Part shown: piece by piece, positions 42,644 to 51,528 of the stretch | Layout: the number at the start of each line of letters is the position of its first letter | Position numbering within the stretch: the first letter of the stretch is position 1 | Source: an uncultured Clostridia bacterium | Lineage (GTDB): Bacteria > Bacillota > Limnochordia > Darwinibacteriales > DTU012 | NCBI GenBank assembly: GCA_900019385.1 | Contig: FIZJ01000006.1 | Coordinates: 1 to 64,000, forward strand | Length of the DNA: 64,000 nucleotides | Direction of reading: 5' to 3' | Notes under the pieces: model-generated | Databases searched by the model: none | The model's input: only the letters and a program-made list of their open reading frames with translations | What the model was told of the DNA's origin: nothing | Made by a program: the position numbers and the translations under genes

Positions 42644-43112
42644 TCCGGTCACATACGGTCACATCGATATCATTCAGAGAGCCGCCGAACTTTTTGATCA
42701 CGTTTATGTGGCAGTACTGAAAAATCCGGAGAAGCAGTCGTTTTTTACCATAGACGAGCGCCTGGAAATGCTGCACGTTTCCGTCAAAGCTATGGCCAAC
42801 GTGTCAGTGGAGAGTTTTGACGGTTTGGTGGTGGAATACGCTAGGAAAAAAGGTGCGCTGGCAATAGTCCGCGGGCTCAGGGCTGTCAGCGATTTTGAAT
42901 ATGAGTTCAAACTGGCGGCCATGAATCGCAATCTCGCTCCGGACATTGAAACGGTTTTCATGATGACCAGCAGTCAGTTTTCATTCTTGAGTTCTTCTGC
43001 TGTCAAGGAGGTCGCAAGTTTCGGCGGCGATGTGTCACAGTGGGTATCGCCGGAGGTTGCGCAGCGTTTGTATGCAAAGTATCAAATCAACGAAAGGGGT
43101 AGGCGGGATTGA
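42612..43112 (+). CDS. coaD: phosphopantetheine adenylyltransferase
   Basis: A 166-residue CoA biosynthesis enzyme (4'-phosphopantetheine to dephospho-CoA). It has the nucleotidyltransferase motif [27 protein letters not shown], and [11 protein letters not shown]. The start is TTG at 42612 preceded by GAGGGGGA, nested in the rsmD end. The next gene starts by a four-base overlap. Confidence 0.96.
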   Translation: MKICICPGSFDPVTYGHIDIIQRAAELFDHVYVAVLKNPEKQSFFTIDERLEMLHVSVKAMANVSVESFDGLVVEYARKKGALAIVRGLRAVSDFEYEFKLAAMNRNLAPDIETVFMMTSSQFSFLSSSAVKEVASFGGDVSQWVSPEVAQRLYAKYQINERGRRD

Positions 43113-43594
43113 ACAGGATCAACTTGATCATGCTGCTCGACAAATTGGAAGAAATCATCGACAAAGCACCAGAGATTCCTTTGACCGGACGCATCCTGGT
43201 CGATTCGGACGAGCTGTTGGAGTTGATTGAAAAGATTCGCAACGCTGTTCCTGAGGAAGTGAAAAGAGCGGAAATCGTTTCAACGGAAAAAGATCGCCTG
43301 ATTCTCGAAGGTCAGCAGCGGGCTGAAAGAATTATCGCCCAGGCCAAAGAACAGGCGGCAAGGATGTTGAAAGAAAGCGAAATCTACCGTCAGGCCCAGC
43401 AGGAAGCTAAGCAGATTTTGGCCGAGGCTCATCAGAGGGCGCAGGAATTGATCAAGGGTTCCGAAGAATATGCCTTTGGTGTCCTTTCCCAGCTGGAGGA
43501 AACCTTGAACAAGACTCTGAAAGTGGTAAGCCGCGGGCAGGAAGAGTTGAAGAAGGATAAAGGCGGCAGCGCAGCCGCTGCCGGCAGCCAGTAG
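43109..43594 (+). CDS. coiled-coil protein of the coaD-ylbJ cluster
   Basis: A 161-residue protein with no membrane segment. It has a short N-terminal part ([21 protein letters not shown]) followed by a long charged coiled coil ([19 protein letters not shown] and similar), resembling ATP synthase b-type helices, which explains database labels such as ATPase. It has no nucleotide-binding motif. The start is TTG at 43109 overlapping coaD. The same type of gene follows coaD in many Bacillota. Function unknown. Confidence 0.8.
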   Translation: MNRINLIMLLDKLEEIIDKAPEIPLTGRILVDSDELLELIEKIRNAVPEEVKRAEIVSTEKDRLILEGQQRAERIIAQAKEQAARMLKESEIYRQAQQEAKQILAEAHQRAQELIKGSEEYAFGVLSQLEETLNKTLKVVSRGQEELKKDKGGSAAAAGSQ

Positions 43595-43596
43595 CG

Positions 43597-44799
43597 TCAC
43601 TTTATCCGGAAGATGACGATCCGATTGACAATCACTGCAAAAAGTGCCAGAAGAACTATGACAGCCGTCGTCAGGCCGGCCGCCGCGAGGGACACAAAAA
43701 GAACGGTGGGGATGGAAACACAGGCCTGACCAAGGCCAGCGATTGCTGGGATCGTGTGGCTCAAGCTTTCCCAGAGATATCCCGCAGGACGGTACAGCAG
43801 CGCCGCTGCTGTGCCTGCGCAGACAGCATGAATGATCCGTCCAACTATATATGGTTTAATGCTGATATCAGTTCCTTGGAGCATGGCCGCCACCTGCGCA
43901 TGAACCGACAAACCACTCCACCCGATAACGGCACTGACAGCCACCAGTTGTTGGATTGGCGTAGCGTTTGCCATGCTGATGGCTTGGATGCCAATGTCGA
44001 TTTCCAAGATACCGGCTATCGCGGCGCCTGCCAGTTCTGCATTTATACCCAAAACACCAAACACCGATGCGGTAAGGCGAGCCAACAGGGGGATGATCCC
44101 TACAACGCTCAGTGTCCGGGCCAAGACAGAAAAAAACGTTATGCAGCCGCCGATAAAGATCAGTGATTTGAAGCTGTTTAGGACCACTTCGTAAAAAATT
44201 GAACCGAAGCTGTCAACTTTCGCCCTGGTGTTGAACAGGGCATTTGTTTTGTTATGAGGCTTGTGTTTCTGTTCAAAAGAACCATGAAAACGCATGCAAA
44301 TCCCGACTGCCAAGGTGGCGGCATATTGGGCTGCCAGCAAGGCCAGAGCCGTTTCCGGACGCCCCAACATGCCAACAGCAACCGCCCCGGCGATAAACAA
44401 AGGGCTTGCTGTGTTTGCGAAGCTTACCAACCGTTCAGCCTCAACACGGCTGATCAGTTGATTTCGGCGCAAATCGGCGGTGACTTTCGCCCCTAAAGGA
44501 AACCCCGATGCCAAGCCCATGGCCAAAGCCGCGGCGCCAGCGCCGGGAATGCGGAAAAGTGGGTACATCACTGGCTCCAAAAGAGTGCCCAACCAGTGGA
44601 TTACTCCGAACCTGATTAACAATTCTGCAGTGACTAAAAACGGAAAGAGCGCCGGGAGGATCACATCGAACCAGAGCTTAACACCTTCCAGTGAAGCTTG
44701 GAATGTGTTTTTGGGGAACACTACGAGAGCAAAGGCAAACAACACGCCCACCGCAGCCGTGGTGTATCTTCGGATCCGCAAGCGGAGTCCGGCTTTCAT
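43597..44799 (-). CDS. ylbJ: sporulation integral membrane protein YlbJ
   Basis: A 400-residue polytopic membrane protein, related to nucleoside-transporter gate domains, needed in Bacillus for spore cortex formation (mother-cell sigma-E gene). Characteristic segments: WFDVILPALFPFLVTAELL, GLASGFPLGAKVTADL, FANTASPLFIAGAVAVGML and GILEIDIGIQAIS. GAGGTG places the start at 44799, not the longer 44847. It is convergent with the coaD cluster, the stop lying two bases from that of the coiled-coil gene. Confidence 0.92.
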   Translation of the reverse strand: MKAGLRLRIRRYTTAAVGVLFAFALVVFPKNTFQASLEGVKLWFDVILPALFPFLVTAELLIRFGVIHWLGTLLEPVMYPLFRIPGAGAAALAMGLASGFPLGAKVTADLRRNQLISRVEAERLVSFANTASPLFIAGAVAVGMLGRPETALALLAAQYAATLAVGICMRFHGSFEQKHKPHNKTNALFNTRAKVDSFGSIFYEVVLNSFKSLIFIGGCITFFSVLARTLSVVGIIPLLARLTASVFGVLGINAELAGAAIAGILEIDIGIQAISMANATPIQQLVAVSAVIGWSGLSVHAQVAAMLQGTDISIKPYIVGRIIHAVCAGTAAALLYRPAGYLWESLSHTIPAIAGLGQACVSIPTVLFVSLAAAGLTTAVIVLLALFAVIVNRIVIFRIK

Positions 44800-44886
44800 C
44801 ACAAACACCTCGGTTCTTTGTCTCTGAATTATAGATATGGAAGCCATACACCCTTTTATACCTTGCTGGAACAGAACAGGTATTGC

Positions 44887-44915
44887 TTGACAGGATCAGG
44901 CATGGTATGTATAAT
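44887..44915 (+). promoter_or_regulatory. promoter of the yceD-rpmF operon
   Basis: Perfect TTGACA (44887-44892) and TATAAT (44910-44915) with a 17-base spacer. The ATG of the DUF177 gene is only 17 bases past the -10, giving a 5' leader of about 10 bases, part of whose Shine-Dalgarno may be cut off. Confidence 0.85.
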
Positions 44916-44931
44916 TTATAAGGTGATTTCT

Positions 44932-45450
44932 ATGCGGATCAGAGTCTCGGCTCTTGGAAAAATAGGCAGTGTGCTGGATTTCGAGGAAGTCGCCGCCGCC
45001 AGCCAGTTCCCCGAGTTGACCAAAATCGGCTTGTCCCAGTCACCGCTCGAGCTTAATGGCACGGTGCTGAAGACAGAACTCGGTTTTTTGGTATCCGGAA
45101 CGGTATCGATGAGCTTGACACTGACTTGTTCCCGGTGCCTGACCGCCTTTGAATATCCGGTAAAAGCCGAATTCAGCGAGGAATTTGTACCGGGTGGGAA
45201 AGGGGATCACAGCGAAGCTGACGAACTAGGCGATGCGGCCCCTACATTCCAAGGTGATTGCATTGACGTTTCGGGCCTTGTCGCAGAGGCAATAATCGTA
45301 GAGATACCCATGAAAGCGGTTTGCCGTGAGGACTGCAGGGGGCTTTGCCCGGAATGCGGCCAAGTGTTAAACGACAATCAGTGCAAATGCAAGGTAGTTC
45401 AGCCGGATCCTCGCTTGGCGGTATTGGCTGACTTGTTGAAGAATCAATGA
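44932..45450 (+). CDS. yceD: YceD/DUF177 family protein
   Basis: A 172-residue protein. It has the DUF177 core with CSRC (LTCSRCLTAFEYPV) and the C-terminal CREDCRGLCPECGQVLN, possibly binding zinc. Homologues sit before rpmF in most bacteria and are implicated in 23S rRNA metabolism or 50S assembly. The open frame extends far upstream through the promoter, so ATG 44932 is used. rpmF follows at 35 bases. Confidence 0.93.
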   Translation: MRIRVSALGKIGSVLDFEEVAAASQFPELTKIGLSQSPLELNGTVLKTELGFLVSGTVSMSLTLTCSRCLTAFEYPVKAEFSEEFVPGGKGDHSEADELGDAAPTFQGDCIDVSGLVAEAIIVEIPMKAVCREDCRGLCPECGQVLNDNQCKCKVVQPDPRLAVLADLLKNQ

Positions 45451-45484
45451 CGACTATTGTTTGCAAGAGAGGGGGATTAAGTAA

Positions 45485-45670
45485 ATGGCGGTACCAAAGC
45501 GAAAAGTATCAAAAGCAAAAGGACGGAGTCGGCGTACTCACTGGACGCTCAAGGCTGTAAACGCTGTTGAATGTCCTCAGTGCCACAAGCCCAAAATGCC
45601 GCATCGGATCTGTTCCAACTGCGGTTATTACAAAGGGCGTCAGGTTGTGGAAGTGAAAAAAGCAGAATAG
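45485..45670 (+). CDS. rpmF: 50S ribosomal protein L32
   Basis: A 61-residue L32 with the zinc pairs CPQC and CSNC, and the family start AVPKRKVSKAKGRSRRTHW. GAGAGGGGG precedes ATG 45485. It is cotranscribed with yceD and closed by a terminator. Confidence 0.97.
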   Translation: MAVPKRKVSKAKGRSRRTHWTLKAVNAVECPQCHKPKMPHRICSNCGYYKGRQVVEVKKAE

Positions 45671-45698
45671 CCAGTTTTGTTGATTGGCAGCGAAGGAT

Positions 45699-45729
45699 GA
45701 TAGGGAGCGACTCTCTATCATTTTTTTTT
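45699..45729 (+). terminator. terminator after rpmF
   Basis: GATAGGGAG at 45699-45707, loop CGA, CTCTCTATC at 45711-45719, then A and nine T. Confidence 0.9.
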
Positions 45730-45731
45730 GC

Positions 45732-45760
45732 TTTACAACGCCGGCATATTTGGTTATACT
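45732..45760 (+). promoter_or_regulatory. promoter of the fap/fab operon
   Basis: TTTACA at 45732-45737 and TATACT at 45755-45760 with 17 bases between. The expected start is at about 45767, inside the FapR operator. Confidence 0.8.
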
Positions 45761-45767
45761 GAGATTG

Positions 45768-45785
45768 ATTAGTACCAGGTATTAA
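45768..45785 (+). promoter_or_regulatory. FapR operator
   Basis: ATTAGTACCAGGTATTAA, an imperfect palindrome closely matching the FapR site known in Bacillus and Staphylococcus (TTAGTACC-type half-sites). It overlaps the transcription start of fapR itself, so FapR should repress the operon until malonyl-CoA rises. Confidence 0.9.
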
Positions 45786-45800
45786 CAGGAGGTCAAAAGT

Positions 45801-46373
45801 ATGGTATCCAGGCGCCAACGGCGGCGCAGCGGACTTCAGGCACTCCTCGAGAAAGAGCCGTTCCTTACCGACAGGCAGATTGCCGAATTGCTCGAAGTCA
45901 GCGTGGCAACTGTACGGTTGGACCGAATGGCGTTGGGTATCCCTGAGCTAAGGGAACGCATCAAGGCTGTCGCCGAGGAAAACTACGCCAAGCTGCGGGC
46001 ATTAGAAGGCCATGAAGTAATCGGTGAACTGATCGATCTCAGTATTGGGCGGGAAGCGCTTTCAGTATTGACGACGACTCCAGACATGACCTTTAAACGC
46101 GCTGATATTTTAAGAGGCCACTATCTGTTCGCCCAGGCCAATTCCCTTGCAGTCGCCCTTGTGGATGCCGAAATCGCTTTGACAGCCTCAGCCCGGATCC
46201 GGTTCCTGCATCCTGTGGCCGGCGGCAGGCGGGTGGTTGCTAAAGCGAAGCTGGAAAAAAAGGTCGGGTCAAGACACACAATCAAGGTGGAGAGCCGTGT
46301 CGAGCAGCAGAAAGTTTTTGAAGGCGACTTCGTCGTCGTTGCACTGGAGAAAAAGGAGAGTGATACCCATTAA
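45801..46373 (+). CDS. fapR: fatty acid and phospholipid synthesis repressor FapR
   Basis: A 190-residue repressor. The N-terminal helix-turn-helix (LTDRQIAELLEVSVATVRLDRMALGI) is followed by a hot-dog effector domain (EVIGELIDLSIGREALSVL, ADILRGHYLFAQANSLAVALVD, GDFVVVALE) that binds malonyl-CoA. It is autoregulated through the operator at 45768-45785. RBS AGGAGG precedes ATG 45801. The end overlaps plsX, matching the Bacillus fapR-plsX-fabD-fabG order. Confidence 0.96.
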   Translation: MVSRRQRRRSGLQALLEKEPFLTDRQIAELLEVSVATVRLDRMALGIPELRERIKAVAEENYAKLRALEGHEVIGELIDLSIGREALSVLTTTPDMTFKRADILRGHYLFAQANSLAVALVDAEIALTASARIRFLHPVAGGRRVVAKAKLEKKVGSRHTIKVESRVEQQKVFEGDFVVVALEKKESDTH

Positions 46374-47364
46374 AATCGCGGTTGACGGTTTTGGAGGAGA
46401 TTACGCCCCCGAGCAGGTGGTTGCCGGATGCCTGCAGGCGGCGAGTGAGGATCGCATCCCGATTCTGCTTACCGGGGATCAGGCGGTGCTGGCTCCGTTG
46501 ATCGCCGGAAGACCGGGAAGTGAATTGATCGAGATAGTCCATGCTTCGGAACAGATCGGCATGGACGAAGCTCCTGTTGAAGCGGTACGGGCGAAAAAAG
46601 ACGCTTCGTTGACTGTGGCTGCCCGCTTGGTGAAGGACAAGGAAGCTGCAGGCTTGGTCAGCGCGGGCAACACAGGCGCATGCATGGCAGCGGCGCTGTT
46701 TATCATAGGAAGGATTAAAGGGATTGAGCGCCCGGCGATTACCTCCTTGATGCCTACCGTCAAAGGGATATGCCTAATGGTCGATGTGGGTGCCAATGTC
46801 GACTGCCGGCCGAGCCATCTGGCTCAGTTCGCCCAAATGGGGGCAATCTATGCTCAGAGGGTTTTGGGACGGCCTAATCCCAGAGTCGGATTGTTGAACA
46901 TCGGCGAAGAACCTTCGAAAGGCAACGACGCAGCCCAAAAGGCCTATCAGCTTTTGAGCTGCGCTGATATCAACTTCATCGGCAACATCGAAGGCCGGGA
47001 CATTCCCGGTGGAGAAGCTGATGTTGTAGTCTGTGACGGTTTTGTAGGCAATATCGTGCTGAAGTTTGCCGAAGGATTGGGGTTGGGAATGTTTTCCATG
47101 CTCAAGGAAGAACTGACCGCCTCCCTGCCCCGGAAGCTGGCTGCAGCAGTGCTGCGCCCGGGATTAGCCAAAATCAAAAAGAAGATGGATTATGCTGAGT
47201 ACGGTGGAGCTCCGCTTTTGGGTGTGAAAGGGACCGTGATCATTGCCCACGGCAGTTCCAATGCCAAGGCCATACGAAATGCAATCCGTGTTGCGAAGGA
47301 AGCGGCCTCAAACGGAGTGGTGGATGCTATAGCACAATTGATGGCAGGTGGAATTAGTGAGTAG
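46360..47364 (+). CDS. plsX: phosphate acyltransferase PlsX
   Basis: About 334 residues. The enzyme makes acyl-phosphate from acyl-ACP, the first committed phospholipid step in most bacteria. Motifs: KIAVDGFGGDYAPE, SAGNTGACMAAAL, MVDVGANVDCRPSHL, GLLNIGEEPSKGN, VCDGFVGNIVLK and GVKGTVIIAHGSS. The start is unclear: GTG 46360 is only one base from AAGGAG, whereas the family-typical MKIAVD would begin at ATT 46369 with ten-base spacing. It overlaps fapR and ends seven bases inside the start region of fabH. Confidence 0.95.
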   Translation: MIPIKIAVDGFGGDYAPEQVVAGCLQAASEDRIPILLTGDQAVLAPLIAGRPGSELIEIVHASEQIGMDEAPVEAVRAKKDASLTVAARLVKDKEAAGLVSAGNTGACMAAALFIIGRIKGIERPAITSLMPTVKGICLMVDVGANVDCRPSHLAQFAQMGAIYAQRVLGRPNPRVGLLNIGEEPSKGNDAAQKAYQLLSCADINFIGNIEGRDIPGGEADVVVCDGFVGNIVLKFAEGLGLGMFSMLKEELTASLPRKLAAAVLRPGLAKIKKKMDYAEYGGAPLLGVKGTVIIAHGSSNAKAIRNAIRVAKEAASNGVVDAIAQLMAGGISE

Positions 47365-48352
47365 TGGTGTTGGGATCCTCGGCCTAGGAAAAGCAGTGCC
47401 GGAGAAGGTGTTGACTAACCAAGACCTGGAAGCGATGGTAGATACCAGCGATGAATGGATTACAACCAGAACCGGCATCAAACAGCGGCACATCGCCGAT
47501 CCGGACACAGCAGCGTCCGATTTGGGGTACGCAGCGGCTGTGGAGGCATTGGCCAACGCTCATGCTGACGCAGGTCACATTGATTTGATCATCGCCGCGA
47601 CAACCACACCTGACATGCCTTTTCCTGCTACGGCCTGCCTTATCCAGGACAGGCTGAAAGCAAGGCATGCGGCGGCGTTTGATGTGGCGGCTGCCTGCTC
47701 AGGGTTCATGTACGGAGTTGAAGTTGGCAAAGCCATGATGGCGGCGGGTTACCAAAAAGTGCTGGTGATCGGTGTGGATGTGATCAGCAGGCTGATTGAC
47801 TACAAGGACCGCTCCACCTGCGTTTTGTTCGGTGATGGAGCCGGGGCGGCTGTATTGGGCGCTGTCAGACCAGGCTATGGCATTCTGGCATCAGAAATCG
47901 GAGCTGACGGATCCGGGGCAATGCTCTTGCACGTTCCGGCGGGAGGATCTCGGATTCCCCCGCAGATTCAAAGCATAGAGGCTGGCCAGCACTATGTGAA
48001 AATGTGCGGCCGGGAAGTCTACAAGTTTGCAGTGCAGATTATCTGTGAGTCAACGGAGAGAGTGTTGGAAAAGGCAGGAGTGTCGGTTGACCAAATCCGC
48101 TGGTTCGTGCCGCACCAGGCGAACGTGCGGATCATTCAAGCGGCGGCGGAAAGACTAAAGCTTGATGCTGATCGGGTTTATGTCAATGTCGATCGCTACG
48201 GCAACACCTCCGCCGCCAGTGTACCTATCGCCTTGGCGGAATTGGTGGAGAGTAGGAAGCTTAGCGAAGGAGACTTGATTCTGATGGTAGGGTTCGGCGC
48301 AGGGTTGACCTGGGGTTCGGCAGTATTGCGCTGGGGAGGCTTCGAACTATGA
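47357..48352 (+). CDS. fabH: beta-ketoacyl-ACP synthase III
   Basis: A 331-residue condensing enzyme that starts fatty acid chains from acyl-CoA and malonyl-ACP. The Cys-His-Asn triad lies in AACSGFMYG, PHQANVRI and YGNTSAAS. TSDEWITTRTGIKQRHI near the N-terminus is characteristic. GTG 47357 with AGGTGG upstream is preferred over GTG 47348. It is absent from this position in Bacillus, so the local operon is more complete. Confidence 0.96.
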   Translation: MSSGVGILGLGKAVPEKVLTNQDLEAMVDTSDEWITTRTGIKQRHIADPDTAASDLGYAAAVEALANAHADAGHIDLIIAATTTPDMPFPATACLIQDRLKARHAAAFDVAAACSGFMYGVEVGKAMMAAGYQKVLVIGVDVISRLIDYKDRSTCVLFGDGAGAAVLGAVRPGYGILASEIGADGSGAMLLHVPAGGSRIPPQIQSIEAGQHYVKMCGREVYKFAVQIICESTERVLEKAGVSVDQIRWFVPHQANVRIIQAAAERLKLDADRVYVNVDRYGNTSAASVPIALAELVESRKLSEGDLILMVGFGAGLTWGSAVLRWGGFEL

Positions 48353-49218
48353 TTGCAGTCGCTTTTCCAGGCCAGGGTGCGCAGTATGTGGGAATGGCCG
48401 GAGAGCTGGACCAGATGCGCTTAGAGTATTTCGCCCGGGCAAGCGATTTATTGGGCTATGATTTGCTGGAGCTGTGCCAAAAAGGCCCAATCGAACAACT
48501 CTCCAACACCCGTTACGCTCAGCCGGCGATCATGGTGGCTTGTATCAGCCATTGGGCAGCTTTAACCCAGAATGTAAGGCCCGATGTGCTGCTTGGGCAC
48601 AGTCTTGGCGAACTAACCGCATTGGTTGCCGCCGGCGCTGTTGGTTTCGACGATGGAGTACTGATTGCCGCCAAGCGGGGGGAGTTGATGGACGTGTACG
48701 GCGGCGAAGGCCGGATGGCCGCTGTCCTAGGTCTGGATTTGGACGCTGTGGAAGCGATTGTGGAACAAGCTTCCGGGCATGGAACGATTGTCGTAGCCAA
48801 TTACAACAGTCCAAGCCAATTTGTGCTGGCAGGCACGGATCAAGCGGTTGAACAAGCGGAAAAACTCGCTTTGGAGCGAGGAGCCAAGCGGGTAGTCAAG
48901 CTTAGAGTAAGCGGCCCGTTTCATTCGCCGCTGATGCAGGAGGCGGCAGAACAGTTTGCATGTTATCTCCAGAGCATCGTGTTCGCAGATCCCATGATTC
49001 CAGTGATCAGCAACGTCAACAGTGGCTTGATTACTCGTGGAGATCAGGTTAAAATGGAACTGGTCAACCAAATCGCCAGCCCGGTGCGGTGGATCGACAA
49101 CATAAAGGCTGCTGAACGGATGGGCGTCCGAAGATTGATCGAAGTCGGCCCAGGAAATGTCTTAATCAACCTTGCCAAGCGGATAACCAAAGACATGGAG
49201 CTTGTCTCCTTTCCATGA
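48349..49218 (+). CDS. fabD: malonyl-CoA:ACP transacylase
   Basis: A 289-residue enzyme that loads malonate onto ACP. It has the N-terminal FPGQGAQYVGM, catalytic Ser in GHSLGE, and catalytic His in GPFHSPLM. The start overlaps the fabH stop (ATGA), so translation is coupled. Confidence 0.96.
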   Translation: MIAVAFPGQGAQYVGMAGELDQMRLEYFARASDLLGYDLLELCQKGPIEQLSNTRYAQPAIMVACISHWAALTQNVRPDVLLGHSLGELTALVAAGAVGFDDGVLIAAKRGELMDVYGGEGRMAAVLGLDLDAVEAIVEQASGHGTIVVANYNSPSQFVLAGTDQAVEQAEKLALERGAKRVVKLRVSGPFHSPLMQEAAEQFACYLQSIVFADPMIPVISNVNSGLITRGDQVKMELVNQIASPVRWIDNIKAAERMGVRRLIEVGPGNVLINLAKRITKDMELVSFP

Positions 49219-49243
49219 AGAATCCAGGGAAGAGGTGGACAAA

Positions 49244-49966
49244 GTGAATGAGTTTGCTAGAGCAGCGATCGTTACCGGGGCATCCCGCGGCATCGGCAGG
49301 GCTATTGCTTTAAGGTTGGCTGAAGCAGGAATGCGCGTTGCGGTGTGTGCCCGCAGCGCTGCGATTATGTCAGCATTTGACGATCCCCGTATCATGCCAT
49401 TTCAGGCTGATGTGGGAGACGCCGGGCAGGTTGAGGCGCTTGTCAACCGAGTCTTGGAGCGATACGGCCGAATCGATGCGGTAGTCAACAATGCCGGCAT
49501 CACGAGAGACGGTTTGCTGATGCGCATGAACGACGTTGACTGGGAGCAAGTCCTTAAGGTCAACCTAACCGGCACGTTTAATGTGTGCCGGGCAGTGATC
49601 CGGCAAATGTTAAAACAGCGTTCAGGCCGAATTGTCAACATAACTTCGATCGTCGGGGTGGCCGGGAATGCGGGACAAACCAATTACGCAGCCGCCAAAG
49701 CCGGGATAATCGGGTTTACAAAATCGCTGGCCAAAGAAGTCGCTTCGCGGCAAGTGTTAGTAAATGCAGTGGCTCCAGGGTATATTGATACCGAAATGAC
49801 TCAGGTATTGAACAGCCAGCAAAAAGAGGCCATCGTGAACATGATCCCTCTCGGGCGGGTAGGCCGGGTGGAGGATGTGGCAGAATTAGTGAATTTCCTG
49901 GTATCCGATGCCAATCAGTATATTACAGGCCAAGTCATTCATGTCGACGGCGGCCTGGCAATATAA
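49244..49966 (+). CDS. fabG: 3-oxoacyl-ACP reductase
   Basis: A 240-residue short-chain dehydrogenase: NADPH site TGASRGIGRAIAL, VVNNAGITRDGLLMRM, and catalytic Ser/Tyr/Lys in ITSIVG and NYAAAKAG. Ends GQVIHVDGGLAI. GTG 49244 follows AGAGGTGG; the longer frame from 49202 overlaps fabD. Confidence 0.96.
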   Translation: MNEFARAAIVTGASRGIGRAIALRLAEAGMRVAVCARSAAIMSAFDDPRIMPFQADVGDAGQVEALVNRVLERYGRIDAVVNNAGITRDGLLMRMNDVDWEQVLKVNLTGTFNVCRAVIRQMLKQRSGRIVNITSIVGVAGNAGQTNYAAAKAGIIGFTKSLAKEVASRQVLVNAVAPGYIDTEMTQVLNSQQKEAIVNMIPLGRVGRVEDVAELVNFLVSDANQYITGQVIHVDGGLAI

Positions 49967-49993
49967 TCAGTTGGAGCAAGGAGGTGACATTGG

Positions 49994-50227
49994 ATGGAGT
50001 TTTTGGACCGCATCAGAGATATTTTAGTTGAGCAATTAGGGGTGAAACCTGAGGATGTGACTTTGGAAGCATCATTTCAGGATGATTTGGGCGCTGACTC
50101 CTTGGATGTTGTGGAGTTGGTGATGGCCTTTGAAGAGGAATTTGACATAAAGATTCCGGACGAAGATGCTGAAAAGATCAGCACAGTGGGAGACGCTGTT
50201 GAATACATCAAAAACCACACGAGTTAA
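49994..50227 (+). CDS. acpP: acyl carrier protein
   Basis: A 77-residue acidic carrier. Phosphopantetheine attaches at the Ser of [28 protein letters not shown] precedes ATG 49994. Followed by a terminator-like hairpin that may lower expression of fabF relative to acpP. Confidence 0.97.
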   Translation: MEFLDRIRDILVEQLGVKPEDVTLEASFQDDLGADSLDVVELVMAFEEEFDIKIPDEDAEKISTVGDAVEYIKNHTS

Positions 50228-50235
50228 TGCCGATT

Positions 50236-50267
50236 GAGACCCCTAGGTAAGCTAGGGTCTCATTTTT
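50236..50267 (+). terminator. hairpin after acpP
   Basis: GAGACCC at 50236-50242 pairs with GGGTCTC at 50255-50261, extended by CTAG/CTAG, then ATTTTT. It is likely a full or partial terminator within the fab operon. Confidence 0.8.
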
Positions 50268-50288
50268 AGTATGCAAAGAGGTGGAATC

Positions 50289-51524
50289 ATGGAACGGAGA
50301 GTTGTTGTGACTGGAATCGGAGTTGTCTCACCTTTGGGCAATAAGAGTCAATTGTGGGAAAATCTGCTGAAAGGTGTGAGCGGCATAGGAAAAGTCACAC
50401 ATTTTGACGCATCTGAGTATCCCGTCCGGATCGCCGCCGAAGTGAAGGATTTCAATCCTACTGAATACCTGGAACCTAAAGAAATGCGGAGGATGGATTT
50501 GTTCTGTCAGTACGCCGTGTGCGCAGCCGTCCAGAGTCTGTCCGACGCTGGCCTTACTATTACAGACGCAAACGCGCACCGCGTTGGTGTGCTGATTGGT
50601 TCCGGCATAGGCGGTGTCAGCACCATCGAAAAACAGACTCAGATACTGCGAGAGAAAGGTGTGGACAAAGTCAGTCCATTTTTGGTGCCGATGCTGATTC
50701 CAGACATGGCCAGCGGGCAAACAGCAATCCTCACAGGCGCCAAGGGGCCCAATTCCTGCACTGTCACCGCCTGCGCCTCAGGTACTCACTCCATTGGCGA
50801 TGCCTATCGGATTATCGCCCGAGGCAATGCAGACGTAATGCTGGCAGGAGGGTCTGAAGCCGGAATAACACCCTTGTCCATGGCCGGTTTTATCGCCGCC
50901 AGGGCATTGTCGACTCGCAACGATGCTCCGGAACGAGCCAGCCGGCCTTTTGACCGGGAACGGGATGGATTCGTTATGGGTGAGGGAGCATGTGTGCTGG
51001 TGCTGGAAGAGTTGACCCATGCCCAAGACCGTGGTGCGGAAATATACTGCGAATTAATTGGCTATGGCGCCAGCGGCGACGCTTATCATATCACATCGCC
51101 GGCGCCGGAACACGAAGGCGCGCAGCGGGCTATGAAAGAGGCGATGGCCGACGCAGGCATCACTCCCGACGATGTCGGCTACATCAACGCCCACGGAACC
51201 AGCACAAAATACAATGATTACTTTGAAACCTTAGCCATTAAAAAAGTATTCGGCGAACGTGCCTATCAGATACCTGTCAGCAGCACCAAATCCTTGACAG
51301 GCCATCTATTAGGAGCGTCAGGCGCTTTGGAGGCGGGAATATGCGCCCTGGCCTTAAAGAACCAGGTTATTCCCGGCACGTATAATTATGAGCATCCCGA
51401 CCCAGACTGTGATCTCGATTACGTTCCAAACCAGACACGCCGCCTGGATTTCGAAGTGGCCCTCAATAATTCATTCGGCTTTGGGGGGCATAACGCGGTT
51501 TTGGTTATGAGGCGCTGGAGTTGA
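50289..51524 (+). CDS. fabF: beta-ketoacyl-ACP synthase II
   Basis: A 411-residue elongating condensing enzyme. The catalytic Cys is in [13 protein letters not shown]; the two His are in [11 protein letters not shown] and [18 protein letters not shown]. Starts [24 protein letters not shown] selects ATG 50289. It is followed by rnc after four bases. No fabZ, enoyl reductase or acc gene is in the window. Confidence 0.96.
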   Translation: MERRVVVTGIGVVSPLGNKSQLWENLLKGVSGIGKVTHFDASEYPVRIAAEVKDFNPTEYLEPKEMRRMDLFCQYAVCAAVQSLSDAGLTITDANAHRVGVLIGSGIGGVSTIEKQTQILREKGVDKVSPFLVPMLIPDMASGQTAILTGAKGPNSCTVTACASGTHSIGDAYRIIARGNADVMLAGGSEAGITPLSMAGFIAARALSTRNDAPERASRPFDRERDGFVMGEGACVLVLEELTHAQDRGAEIYCELIGYGASGDAYHITSPAPEHEGAQRAMKEAMADAGITPDDVGYINAHGTSTKYNDYFETLAIKKVFGERAYQIPVSSTKSLTGHLLGASGALEAGICALALKNQVIPGTYNYEHPDPDCDLDYVPNQTRRLDFEVALNNSFGFGGHNAVLVMRRWS

Positions 51525-51528
51525 TGCT

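Noticed and set aside
44698..44931. Extended N-terminus of the DUF177 protein
   Set aside because: It would overlap ylbJ and the perfect promoter; conservation starts at ATG 44932.
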